NCBI GenBank assembly: GCA_030823955.1
Contig: JAVBYO010000002.1
Coordinates: forward strand, 103,877-167,876
Length of the DNA: 64,000 bases
Source of the DNA: Gallionellaceae bacterium
GTDB lineage: Bacteria > Pseudomonadota > Gammaproteobacteria > Burkholderiales > Gallionellaceae
Direction: 5' to 3'
The position numbers and the translations under genes were made by a program. The notes below the pieces were generated by a model, which was not told where the DNA came from, searched no databases, and saw only the letters and a program-made list of their open reading frames with translations. Shown here in pieces: positions 38,678 through 46,574 of the stretch. The stretch's first letter is position 1; each line of letters opens with the position of its first letter.

Positions 38678-39834
38678 ACAATCATTTCTACCTGACTGGC
38701 GCCCAAGTCGTGCTGGAGAACGAAACCTTGAAAGATGCCGCCGTACTCATCGCGGACGGCCACATCGTTGCCATCAATCCGGCCAGTAGCGCCGGTGCGC
38801 AGGAGATCGACCTGTCCGGCCACACGCTGATGCCGGGCATGATAGACCTGCACTGCGATGCGCTGGAGAAGGAAGCAGAGCCGCGCCCCGGCGTGCACTT
38901 CCCGTTCGACTTCGCCTGTGCGCAGGCCGACAAGCGCAACGCCGCCGCAGGCATCACCACCATCTATCACGCACTGTCGTTCGCCAATGCCGAGCTGGGG
39001 GTGCGCAACAATGCCACCGCGGCCGAGCTGGCACGTGCGGTGCACGCCTGGCAAGAGCATGCACTGGTGGATAACCGCGTACATGCGCGTTACGAGATCA
39101 CCGACCCGACCGCACCCGAAGTGCTGAACGAATTGCTGGGCAACGACGAGATACACCTGATGTCGTTCATGGATCACACGCCGGGGCAGGGACAGTTCAA
39201 GAGTATCGACGCCTACCGCAGTTTCCAGTCGCGCACCTACAAGAAGAACGAAGCTGAGTTCGAAGCCTTGCTCGCCGAAAAGCTGGCGCAGGGTGCAGGC
39301 GCTGAAGGCCGCATGCAACAACTGGCCCAGCATGCTCGCCAACTTGGCATTCCGCTCGCCAGCCACGACGACGATCGTCCCGAGAAAGTGGAGGTGGTAA
39401 AAGACTTGGGCGTGAGCGTGTCCGAATTCCCGATCAATCTGGAAACGGCTAAGGCAGCACGTGCTGCCGGTCTGTCCACTCTGTTCGGTGCGCCGAACGT
39501 GGTGCGCGGCAAATCGCAATCCGGTTCCATGCGTGCGCTGGATGCTGTGCGCGAAGGTGTGGCGGATTGCCTGTGCGGCGACTATTCCCCGGCGGCGCTG
39601 CTACCAGCGGTGCTGCAATTGCCGGAACTGGCAGGCATCCAGTTGCATCAGGCCGTGGCGTTGGTGACCTGCAACCCGGCGCGTGCGGTCAGCCTGAACG
39701 ACAGAGGTTGTATCGCTGCTGGCAAGCGCGCCGACCTGCTGGCAGTGCGTTACCTCGGCGGTCTGCCGCAGGTATCGCGCGTGTGGTCGGCGGGGTTGCC
39801 CGTGATGACGCTCGCTTTCGATCACGGGGTCTGA
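38674..39834 (+). CDS. phnM: Alpha-D-ribose 1-methylphosphonate 5-triphosphate diphosphatase
   Basis: Metal-dependent amidohydrolase-fold enzyme that removes pyrophosphate from the ribosyl triphosphonate before PhnJ acts. It has 386 residues with the metal-site start LMPGMIDLHCDALEKEAEPR, central DHTPGQGQF and ASHDDD, and the C-terminal DYSPAALLPAVLQLPE and NPARAVSLNDRGCIAAGKRA. phnN follows after one base. Confidence 0.95.
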   Translation: MNNHFYLTGAQVVLENETLKDAAVLIADGHIVAINPASSAGAQEIDLSGHTLMPGMIDLHCDALEKEAEPRPGVHFPFDFACAQADKRNAAAGITTIYHALSFANAELGVRNNATAAELARAVHAWQEHALVDNRVHARYEITDPTAPEVLNELLGNDEIHLMSFMDHTPGQGQFKSIDAYRSFQSRTYKKNEAEFEALLAEKLAQGAGAEGRMQQLAQHARQLGIPLASHDDDRPEKVEVVKDLGVSVSEFPINLETAKAARAAGLSTLFGAPNVVRGKSQSGSMRALDAVREGVADCLCGDYSPAALLPAVLQLPELAGIQLHQAVALVTCNPARAVSLNDRGCIAAGKRADLLAVRYLGGLPQVSRVWSAGLPVMTLAFDHGV

Positions 39835-39835
39835 G

Positions 39836-40399
39836 GTGAGTGGCGTCCTGCTTTATGTGATCGGCGCATCCGGCTCTGGCAAAGATAGCCTGATGCAGCA
39901 TGCGCGCTTCCAACTGGCGCAGGATGCCAACGTCGTGTTCGCGCACCGCTACATCACCCGCCCGGCGGATGCGGGTGGTGAGAACCATGTGGCTCTGAGC
40001 GAGGACGAGTTCGAATCCCGCGTGCGGCTCAACCTGCTTCCTCTGCACTGGCATAGCCACGGATTGCGCTATGGCATCGGTTGCGAAATGAACCACTGGC
40101 TGGCGAAAGGCCTGACCGTGATCCTCAACGGTTCGCGGGCCTATCTGCAGGAAGCCTCGCGCCGTTACCCGGAACTGGTACCGGTGCTGATCGAAGTGTC
40201 GCCCGCCGTTTTGCGCAAACGTTTGCAGGGACGAGGACGCGAGAGTGCGGACGACATCGAAGCTAGACTTCAACGCGCAGGCGAGTTCGCTTCCCTGCAG
40301 CACGGCAAGCTGCTGCGCTTCAACAATGATTCGCCACTGCACACGACCGGCCCCGAGTTCGTTGAACTGATCCGCAGCCTGGCCATGGTAGCGTCATGA
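39836..40399 (+). CDS. phnN: Ribose 1,5-bisphosphokinase PhnN
   Basis: A 187-residue P-loop kinase that makes PRPP from ribose 1,5-bisphosphate, returning the sugar to metabolism. It uses a GTG start, has P-loop GASGSGKDS (10-18) and the guanylate-kinase-like blocks RYITRPADAGGENHVAL and LNGSRAYLQEA. The stop overlaps the phnP ATG. Confidence 0.94.
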   Translation: MSGVLLYVIGASGSGKDSLMQHARFQLAQDANVVFAHRYITRPADAGGENHVALSEDEFESRVRLNLLPLHWHSHGLRYGIGCEMNHWLAKGLTVILNGSRAYLQEASRRYPELVPVLIEVSPAVLRKRLQGRGRESADDIEARLQRAGEFASLQHGKLLRFNNDSPLHTTGPEFVELIRSLAMVAS

Positions 40400-41157
40400 G
40401 ACTGACTTTCCTTGGCACGGGTGCGGCGGGTGGGGTGCCGCTGTGGGGTTGCGATTGTCCGATATGTGTAAGAGCGCGCGTCGATAGAAGTGTTCGCCGC
40501 CAGCCGAATTGCGCGTTGCTGGAAGCGGGCGAAACGCGCTTGCTGATCGACGCGGGGGTGATGGATGTGGCGGAGCGTTTCCCACCGGGTACGCTGGATG
40601 CGGTGCTGGTCACGCATTTCCATGCTGACCATGTGCAGGGTCTGTTCCACCTGCGCTGGGGCAAGGGCGAGCTGGCTGTGTATTCGCCGTACGACAGCGA
40701 AGGCTGCGCCGACCTGTACAAATCGCCGGGGCCGCTGAAGTTCACGCAGCTGTCCAAGTTCGAGAAGCTCACGCTGGGCGAGGTATATATAACTACCGTG
40801 CCACTGGTGCATTCCAAACCCACTCTAGGTTACTGTATTGAGCACGATGGTGCGCGGTTGGCCTATCTTTCCGATTGCAGCGAATTACCACCGGCGACGC
40901 TGGCGTTTCTGCAAAGCTGGCAGCCACATACCATCTGTCTGGACTGCACCTTCCCGCCCGGCGCGGAACAGCCGCGCAATCATTTTGACCTGCTTGGTGC
41001 GGTCGCAGTTTCGCAGCGATTTCCCGACAGCGAGATGGTGCTGATGCACATCGGCCACAAGCTGGATACCTGGTTGCAGGACAGGCCGGACGCCTTGCCG
41101 GTGGAAATGAAGCTGGCATACGATGGCGAAACGTTGATCTGTATCGGAGTACCATGA
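40396..41157 (+). CDS. phnP: Phosphoribosyl 1,2-cyclic phosphate phosphodiesterase PhnP
   Basis: A 253-residue metallo-beta-lactamase-fold enzyme that opens the cyclic ribose phosphate made by PhnJ. It has the structural-zinc cysteines Cys19, Cys21 and Cys24 in WGCDCPIC, the metal motif HFHADHVQG (His74, His76, Asp78, His79), YLSDCSELPP, and the C-terminal LMHIGHKLDTW. Overlaps both neighbours, so it is firmly part of the operon. Confidence 0.95.
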   Translation: MRLTFLGTGAAGGVPLWGCDCPICVRARVDRSVRRQPNCALLEAGETRLLIDAGVMDVAERFPPGTLDAVLVTHFHADHVQGLFHLRWGKGELAVYSPYDSEGCADLYKSPGPLKFTQLSKFEKLTLGEVYITTVPLVHSKPTLGYCIEHDGARLAYLSDCSELPPATLAFLQSWQPHTICLDCTFPPGAEQPRNHFDLLGAVAVSQRFPDSEMVLMHIGHKLDTWLQDRPDALPVEMKLAYDGETLICIGVP

Positions 41158-42014
41158 CCCCGTTGTTGGCCGTCGGCCTGTCGGTGCTGTTGCATGTGTC
41201 ATGGAACCTGCTGACGCGGCGCACGCATAGCGATGCCAATTTTCTGTGGTGGATCGTCGGCCTGCATGTACTGACCTTCGCGCCGTTCACAATGCCTGCT
41301 TTCCTGCAGGCAGCGCAGTCTGCTCCCGTGTTGTATCTGTGTGCCGCGATCAGCGGCATCGCCAATGGTCTGTACTTCCTCGGCCTACGCGCGGCCTATC
41401 ACGTGGCACCGGCAAGTGCGGTGTATCCCATGGTGCGCAGTTCGCCCTTGCTTATCGCGGTGATCGAGACCTTGTTCTTCGCGCGCGATTTTTCGCTTTG
41501 GTCATGGCTTGCCATTCTTGTTGCGGCGAGCGGTCTGTGGCTGATCGCCACCTGTTCACACGATGGCGTGCGGCGGTTGAGCAAAGCCTGGCCGTATGCA
41601 CTGTTCGCTGCATCGATGACCGTGGTGTACAGCCTCAGCGACAAGGCCGCCGCCGTACATCTGGATGGTCTGCATGTCGCAGTTGGCTACGTGTGCGCGA
41701 ATTACGCCATCGGCTGGCTGTTCCTGTGCGGCGAGCAGAAGCGCCGCACGCGCCGCTGGATACCTGTGATCACTCCCTCAAAGCGCGCATTACTGATTGG
41801 TATGCTGGGCGTGGGCACGGCCTACGCGCTTGTGATCTATGCGATGCGCTGGCTGCCCGCCGCCTACGCGGTGACGCTGACCAACGCGGGCATTGTGCTC
41901 ACCGTGGTATTGGGCATCGTGTGGTTGAAGGAACACGAAGGCTGGCGTCAGCGCATTTTTGGTTCCGCGCTAGTGTTAGTGGGACTAATCGGCGTCGGCT
42001 TGCTGTCTTCCTAA
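41154..42014 (+). CDS. EamA/DMT-family membrane transporter at the end of the phn operon
   Basis: A 286-residue inner-membrane protein with about ten hydrophobic segments and two EamA-like halves (AAISGIANGLYFLGLRAAYH; GVGTAYALVIYAMRWLPAAY). The ATG overlaps the phnP stop (ATGA), so it is translated with the C-P lyase genes. DMT proteins export or import small metabolites. Its place suggests handling of a phosphonate substrate or a by-product of cleavage, but substrate and direction are not evident. Ends the operon; phnO is absent. Confidence 0.88.
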   Translation: MTPLLAVGLSVLLHVSWNLLTRRTHSDANFLWWIVGLHVLTFAPFTMPAFLQAAQSAPVLYLCAAISGIANGLYFLGLRAAYHVAPASAVYPMVRSSPLLIAVIETLFFARDFSLWSWLAILVAASGLWLIATCSHDGVRRLSKAWPYALFAASMTVVYSLSDKAAAVHLDGLHVAVGYVCANYAIGWLFLCGEQKRRTRRWIPVITPSKRALLIGMLGVGTAYALVIYAMRWLPAAYAVTLTNAGIVLTVVLGIVWLKEHEGWRQRIFGSALVLVGLIGVGLLSS

Positions 42015-42336
42015 ATTCCCATACCTCACTGAATGTCCTTATATATTGAGGAGAGTCCGCCATGGGTTAGTGATTTGATTCTAATTCAATCGCCATCCGA
42101 AAGCGTGAATGTCTCCTTCGGGTCGAAAGCACTCATCCAAGTTTCATGAAAGCAGACTTTTCGGAGTATCCCTGTGCCGATGACCGGTAACGAGTCCATG
42201 CCGGCCATCGGCTAACCAAGTTACCACCGGCTGCAATGGCTGAGTATCAGCCCCCGCCTGACAGCCCAAGTCGAGCTAAGCTACTTTGGCTCTCTGCCAA
42301 CCTAGATTCCTTGCGCCCTCTGCGCGAAACAAAGCA
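42015..42336. other. 322-base convergent intergenic region
   Basis: Lies between the convergent phn operon and an SRPBCC gene. No gene recognised; a start-like ggagagtccgccatg at about 42049-42063 meets a stop two codons later. It contains a strong imperfect hairpin (42176-42212). The segment may be a decayed gene or hold a small RNA, but nothing is certain. Confidence 0.5.
42176..42212. other. Hairpin in the phn / SRPBCC convergent gap
   Basis: gccgatgaccgg and ccggccatcggc pair over 12 bases with a single G-U-type mismatch around a 13-base loop. No T-tract on either strand. Possibly an RNA structure; unassigned. Confidence 0.45.
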
Positions 42337-42831
42337 CTACATTTTCTTCGAATAGGCCACTAATTGGTCGAGCGCGATGCCCCAGCCTTTCTCGAAGCCC
42401 ATGGCGGCATGTTGATTGCGGCCCGCTTCGTCGGCATGGCGCGCGATAGCGGTGTAGCGGGTGCCTGTGCCGAGAGAGTGTAACTGTATGGTCGCGCTGA
42501 ACTTGAAGTCCACGCTGGACTCTGTTTGTGCCACCGCCGCCACGGGACGGAAGCCGGGCAACAGGGCGTTCGTCCACGTCAATCTTTCATTCTCAATCAC
42601 CTCAAGGTAGCAGCCTTCGTTGGGAAATTGCTGTCCTTCCGGCGATTGCATCACAGTGTGGAAACGTCCGCCGGGGCGTAGATCGATTTCGCACTGGATG
42701 GTTTTCCACCGCAAGGGGCAGAACCACGGCATGAGATGTTCGGGGGTGGTCCATGCTTTCCAGATGAGTTCTTTCGGCACCTCGACGATGCGTTCAAAGG
42801 AGAGGTCGAGTTTGGGGTCTAGTGTGGTCAT
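42337..42831 (-). CDS. SRPBCC (AHSA1-like) domain protein
   Basis: A 164-residue START/Bet v 1-like fold protein. It has the AHSA1 signatures [31 protein letters not shown] and [17 protein letters not shown], and ends [16 protein letters not shown]. The fold encloses a hydrophobic pocket; ligand and role are unknown. Last gene of the - strand small-protein cluster, 76 bases after the next SRPBCC gene. Confidence 0.88.
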   Translation of the reverse strand: MTTLDPKLDLSFERIVEVPKELIWKAWTTPEHLMPWFCPLRWKTIQCEIDLRPGGRFHTVMQSPEGQQFPNEGCYLEVIENERLTWTNALLPGFRPVAAVAQTESSVDFKFSATIQLHSLGTGTRYTAIARHADEAGRNQHAAMGFEKGWGIALDQLVAYSKKM

Positions 42832-42907
42832 GATGATTTCCTCCGATTAGGTAATGGGCGGGGTGTGGTTCAAGTTGTTTCGTTGAAAAGTCACGGTGGG
42901 TCTCCTG

Positions 42908-43339
42908 CTAAGCGCGTTCGCAAAGCATCTGGAGTTTCGCCAGCGCCTTGGGCCAAGTCGCGTTCATGTATTCCGCCCACTCGACAGGAACGCCGCTGAT
43001 GTCCACCTGTATGGTGGTGATGCCATTCGCCTCGGTGTAAGTGTAATTCTCAAATGAGCCCTGCCATTGATCCTGTGAGTCCGGCACGCCATCGGACACT
43101 TCAGACAGCATCTCAAGAGAGACGAATTCAGCAGGCCGGTGTTCGGCGATGCGCGCTCTCATGCCGAAGCCCTTGGGGTTCAGGAACAATATTTCCGCGC
43201 CCTTATCCCAAGCGCCTTTGTAATATGAACCCGGTGCGAATTCGCTGGTCCATTCCCGATAACTATGGTCTGCCAGCATGAGATTGTGAACTCGAGCCTT
43301 CGGTGCGTGGATAGTGATGGAATAATGTAGCTTTGACAT
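42908..43339 (-). CDS. SRPBCC family protein
   Basis: A 143-residue Bet v 1-like protein beginning MSKLHYSITIHAPKARVHNL at an ATG with a clear GAGGCACGC ribosome site; the longer frame from 43369 is rejected. Typical segments are SYREWTSEFAPGSYYKGAW and WQGSFENYTYTE, and it ends WPKALAKLQMLCERA. Ligand unknown. It follows the DHFR-like gene by 30 bases on the - strand. Confidence 0.87.
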   Translation of the reverse strand: MSKLHYSITIHAPKARVHNLMLADHSYREWTSEFAPGSYYKGAWDKGAEILFLNPKGFGMRARIAEHRPAEFVSLEMLSEVSDGVPDSQDQWQGSFENYTYTEANGITTIQVDISGVPVEWAEYMNATWPKALAKLQMLCERA

Positions 43340-43369
43340 GCGTGCCTCCTTTGATTCAGCGCCATGCAA

Positions 43370-43966
43370 TCAGAACGATCCTGTTTTAACTTCCCCCGCG
43401 CGCCTCAATTTTGCGGCGATCACACCGGCGGGCGTAGTTTTCGATTCAAACAGCGTGAAAGCAGCGGGGATAGTGCCGTTATCAAACAGGCGTTTCCCTG
43501 ACCCCAGCGTCACGGGAAATATCTTGAGCCAGAACTCATCAACCAAGTCATGTGCCAACAATGTCTGAATGAAATTGGCGCTTCCATGCACTTGTAGCTC
43601 CGGCCCTTCCTGCCGCTTAAGTTTCCTGACTGCAGCTACGACATCGCCGCTCAGAAGGGTGGTGTTTTTCCATTCGTGTCGGGTGAGCGTAGTTGACGCG
43701 ACATACTTGTTAGCGTGGTTGATGGCCGCGCCTTCCTCCGGATGGTGCGGCCAATAGGAAGCAAAGATTTCAAAGGTCTTTCTGCCCAGCAACAGATCAA
43801 AGGGATGCCCCATTTGTTCCGCCATGATCTGGCCTAGCGTTGCATCGAAATACGGAACTGTCCATCCGCCGAATTTGAAATTTCCGCTGGTATCTTCCTC
43901 TGGGCCGCCAGGGGCCTGCATAACGCCATCGAGAGAGACGAATGTTAAAACGATTATTTTTCTCAC
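43370..43966 (-). CDS. Dihydrofolate reductase / RibD C-terminal domain protein
   Basis: A 198-residue protein. A GTG start preceded by a strong AAGGAGGTAGCC site gives the family opening RKIIVLTFVSLDGVMQAPGG; the upstream TTG/ATG extension is rejected. The NADPH-binding block is DLLLGRKTFEIFASYWP and the C-terminal part is LVDEFWLKIFPVTLGSGKRLF. Such stand-alone proteins are oxidoreductases of unknown substrate, often grouped with SRPBCC and VOC genes as here. Confidence 0.9.
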   Translation of the reverse strand: MRKIIVLTFVSLDGVMQAPGGPEEDTSGNFKFGGWTVPYFDATLGQIMAEQMGHPFDLLLGRKTFEIFASYWPHHPEEGAAINHANKYVASTTLTRHEWKNTTLLSGDVVAAVRKLKRQEGPELQVHGSANFIQTLLAHDLVDEFWLKIFPVTLGSGKRLFDNGTIPAAFTLFESKTTPAGVIAAKLRRAGEVKTGSF

Positions 43967-44102
43967 GGCTACCTCCTTGCCAATAAATGTGGGGAGCAAA
44001 TCACTCACTTCGATGCCGCATTCGCGGCACGTAATGCCATGTCAGATCACTGCTTCAGCGCGATGGCGAGTATCCAGATTGCGCATTTGAGCAGGGTTGA
44101 AT

Positions 44103-44504
44103 TTACCGATTTCGTTTGATGATGAATCCATTTTCAATCCTCTCGAATCCCACCTTGGGGTAATACGCCATTGCTTCAGGTGCCGATAGCAGGATGAGCG
44201 CCACCTCCTCCCCGACAGCAGAACGAACTTGGTCGATCAGCTGGCTCCCAATCCCCCGTTTTTGAAAAGCCTTGTCCACAGCGAGATCGGAGAGATAACA
44301 GCAATAGCTGAAATCAGTCAGAGCGCGGCACACCCCAACGAGTTTGCCTTCGTGCCAAGCGGAGCAAACCAAATTGGCATTGGCAAACATGCGTGCTATC
44401 CGCGCCAGATCGTTGGTTGGGCGGCGAATGCCGGATGCATCGAAAACCGCAGCTATATCCGCGGATGCAAGGGGAAAATTCTTTCGATACTCGATCGCTG
44501 ACAT
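44103..44504 (-). CDS. GNAT family N-acetyltransferase
   Basis: A 133-residue acetyl-CoA-dependent acetyltransferase. The CoA pyrophosphate loop is FQKRGIGSQLIDQV (Q/RxxGxG/A), with YLSDLAVDKA before it and APEAMAYYPKVGFERIENG after. The substrate is unknown. It ends 136 bases before the DHFR-like gene and begins 3 bases after the VOC gene. Confidence 0.9.
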   Translation of the reverse strand: MSAIEYRKNFPLASADIAAVFDASGIRRPTNDLARIARMFANANLVCSAWHEGKLVGVCRALTDFSYCCYLSDLAVDKAFQKRGIGSQLIDQVRSAVGEEVALILLSAPEAMAYYPKVGFERIENGFIIKRNR

Positions 44505-44507
44505 TGC

Positions 44508-44975
44508 TCATCGCACCGAGTCGTACGCTCTCTCAAGGGCCGCCACGTCCAGCCTCTCCATTTCCATCATGGCGTCCATGACTGCCTTCACTTTCGCGGA
44601 GTTCTTGTCGCGGATGAGTTCGATGAATCGCTTCGGGACAATCTGCCACGATAGACCGAACTGATCCGTGATCCAGCCACATTGCATTTTGGTGGCTCCG
44701 GCCTTGACGAGCTTATTCCAGTACTCGTCCACTTCCTCCTGGTCCTCGCACTCCACGAACAGAGAGAAGCCTTCGGAGAATGTGAAGTACGGACCGCCAG
44801 CGTTGTAGCCCATGAAGGACTGACCGCCGATGACGAATTCGGCCGAGTGGATGGGGCCATCTTTGCCAGTGCGGGCGACAGTCGTGACCCTGGAGTCCGG
44901 GAAAGTGGAAGTGTAGAACGCGATGGCGGACTCAAGCTGGTCGTTGAACATCAGGAACGGGGTTACCTTGCTCAT
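44508..44975 (-). CDS. VOC family protein, PhnB-like
   Basis: A 155-residue glyoxalase/dioxygenase-fold protein of the PhnB (3-demethylubiquinone methyltransferase-like) group. The start ATG follows AGGAGGCAACACAA. It contains KVTPFLMFNDQLESAIAFYT, GGQSFMGYNAGG, ECEDQEEVDEYWNKL and GWITDQFGLSWQIVP. PhnB-like proteins are not needed for C-P lyase, so closeness to the phn operon may be chance; orientation is opposite. Confidence 0.9.
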   Translation of the reverse strand: MSKVTPFLMFNDQLESAIAFYTSTFPDSRVTTVARTGKDGPIHSAEFVIGGQSFMGYNAGGPYFTFSEGFSLFVECEDQEEVDEYWNKLVKAGATKMQCGWITDQFGLSWQIVPKRFIELIRDKNSAKVKAVMDAMMEMERLDVAALERAYDSVR

Positions 44976-45005
44976 TTGTGTTGCCTCCTTTCGTGGTTCG
45001 CACAA

Positions 45006-45530
45006 CTATTTTTCAGCAGTGACTTTGAGCCTCGCCAGTCCGGTCTCGAAATCCTTGCCTATCATTTTGTCCATATTGATGAACATGCTCAGGAGTTTCA
45101 GGAAGTAGGTGTGTTGATCTTCCAGCGCCCAGGTGACCGTGGTGATATCTCCTGCGGCAGAGATCGAAAACACGATATGGTTGCGTCCCTCGAAAGGCTT
45201 GATCATGTGCAGCTCAAGCTCGATTTCGCTGGGGGGTGTTGTGTCCGTGATGGTGATCTCGCCTTGCCCGACTTCCTTGTTGCCTTCCCACGCATAGTGC
45301 GCACCTTTACCGCTGGTATGGGCACTGTAGGTTCTCTTCATGGCGGGGTCTTTGTTGTACGGTGACCACGCTTCCCACTGACGGAAGTCGTTAATAAATC
45401 CGAATATCTTTTCCGGCGGAGCCTTGATGTCGATGGCGCGCTCGACATGGAATAAATCCGGCTTGGTCGCGGCGTAGATGAGGACGATAGCGAGCAGCAG
45501 GACAACTGCAAGTGCGATGATTTTCAGCAT
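45006..45530 (-). CDS. Membrane-anchored SRPBCC family protein
   Basis: A 174-residue protein with an N-terminal membrane helix (LKIIALAVVLLLAIVLIYAA) followed by a Bet v 1-like domain (HVERAIDIKAPPEKIFGFIN, QWEAWSPYNKDPAMKRTY). It resembles polyketide cyclase/dehydrase-type SRPBCC proteins with a membrane tether. The anchor places it at the inner membrane; role unknown. Confidence 0.87.
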   Translation of the reverse strand: MLKIIALAVVLLLAIVLIYAATKPDLFHVERAIDIKAPPEKIFGFINDFRQWEAWSPYNKDPAMKRTYSAHTSGKGAHYAWEGNKEVGQGEITITDTTPPSEIELELHMIKPFEGRNHIVFSISAAGDITTVTWALEDQHTYFLKLLSMFINMDKMIGKDFETGLARLKVTAEK

Positions 45531-45543
45531 GGTTATTCTCCTT

Positions 45544-45621
45544 TTACGAATTCAGATACTCTTTCAAACGGTCGAAGGTGCTGTTCCAGCCTTCGTCGTG
45601 ACCGTCTCGATTCCGCGCTTC
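45544..45621 (-). pseudogene. C-terminal remnant of another SRPBCC (AHSA1-like) gene
   Basis: Directly after the stop of the next SRPBCC gene the same frame stays open for 25 codons and reads DEGWNSTFDRLKEYLNS, then stops. That is a typical AHSA1 C-terminal helix, comparable to EEAMQRLDDWLSKA at the end of the neighbouring gene. No start or rest of a domain is left, so it is a decayed tandem copy. Confidence 0.65.
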
Positions 45622-46104
45622 TTATGCCTTGCTTAACCAATCATCCAGTCGCTGCATCGCCTCTTCCCAACTCACTACGAACCTTGCCTCGGCAGCGGCC
45701 TGCTTGCGCTCCGCAGAAGCAAAACGGGTATGCAGGGTCAGTTGTGTCTTGCCATCCCGCGCGGCAAAACTCACCGTCACCACCGCGCGCGGCGGGATAC
45801 CCGCGCCGCACGGGTGTCCTTCCGCCGCTTCGCCGTCATACACGATGCGTTCGTGTTCAACGATCTCGCGGAAGGTGCCGATGCAGGGATAGACGTTCCC
45901 GTCCGGGGCGCGCATCTCCAGCTGGAAGCGTCCGCCTACGCGCAGATCGCTGGCGCAGGTTTCGTTGTTGAAACCCGCCGGCCCCCACCATTGCATGATG
46001 TGTTTGGGGTCGGTCCACGCCTGCCACACCAGTGCGCGTGGCGCATTGAAGGTACGGGTGATGACGAGTTCGCTGGCAGATCTATCATTTCCTTTTGCGG
46101 ACAT
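45622..46104 (-). CDS. SRPBCC (AHSA1-like) protein paired with ArsR regulator
   Basis: A 160-residue Bet v 1-like protein. Its ATG lies 20 bases inside the end of the arsR-type gene and has an AGGAGAAAAAGA site; the longer frame is a shadow of the regulator. Signatures: SELVITRTFNAPRALVWQAW, KHIMQWWGPAGFNNETCASD, RVGGRFQLEMRAPDG and SWEEAMQRLDDWLSKA. ArsR-SRPBCC pairs are frequent; the pocket may bind a hydrophobic effector. Confidence 0.9.
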   Translation of the reverse strand: MSAKGNDRSASELVITRTFNAPRALVWQAWTDPKHIMQWWGPAGFNNETCASDLRVGGRFQLEMRAPDGNVYPCIGTFREIVEHERIVYDGEAAEGHPCGAGIPPRAVVTVSFAARDGKTQLTLHTRFASAERKQAAAEARFVVSWEEAMQRLDDWLSKA

Positions 46105-46438
46105 TCTTTTTCTCCTGTGCCTGTAGCTGTTGCAGATAGTTGTCGAGACGGTCGAAACTCTGCTCCCAATGCTGCCGGTACTGCTCGATGAATCCGGCTG
46201 CTTCCTGTAGTGGTGTTGCTTCCAGTTTGCATGGCCGCCATTGCGCTTGGCGACCTTGGATGACGAGCCCCGCACGTTGCAACACCTTGAGGTGTTTGCT
46301 TACGGCGGGCGGGCTGATGTCGAAAGGGGCAGCCAATTCGGCGACCGAGGTTTCGCCCAATGCGAGACGCGCCAAGATGGCGCGGCGCGTGGGATCGGCA
46401 AGTGCGGCGAAGGTGGTGCTGAGTCGGTCTGCGGGCAT
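46085..46438 (-). CDS. ArsR-family transcriptional regulator
   Basis: A 117-residue winged-helix repressor. The HTH is seen in DPTRRAILARLALGETSVAELAAPF and SPPAVSKHLKVLQRAGLV. It lacks the metal-binding cysteines of arsenic or cadmium sensors, so it belongs to the SRPBCC-linked, non-metal group. A dyad 17 bases upstream of its start is the likely operator. It is first in the - strand cluster and divergent from prfC. Confidence 0.92.
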   Translation of the reverse strand: MPADRLSTTFAALADPTRRAILARLALGETSVAELAAPFDISPPAVSKHLKVLQRAGLVIQGRQAQWRPCKLEATPLQEAAGFIEQYRQHWEQSFDRLDNYLQQLQAQEKKNVRKRK

Positions 46439-46455
46439 GTCGGTGAACCTGTCTT

Positions 46456-46477
46456 TAATTAACCGATTGGTAAATTA
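46456..46477. promoter_or_regulatory. Dyad operator for the ArsR-type regulator
   Basis: TAATTAACC-gatt-GGTAAATTA is an inverted repeat with 8 of 9 positions matched, located 17 bases before the regulator start in the divergent region with prfC. Size, symmetry and position fit autoregulation by an ArsR-type dimer. Confidence 0.6.
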
Positions 46478-46574
46478 CGCTTTCGGGCTATTGTTTGTCA
46501 AGCGCCGCAGGCACAAGTTAGACATTCACTCGCTAAGCCTTTAGACTTGCGCACTTTTTTACAGGACGACCATC

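Noticed and set aside
44508..44975. PhnB-like VOC gene as part of phosphonate metabolism
   Set aside because: PhnB proteins are not needed for C-P lyase and the gene is on the opposite strand in an unrelated cluster.
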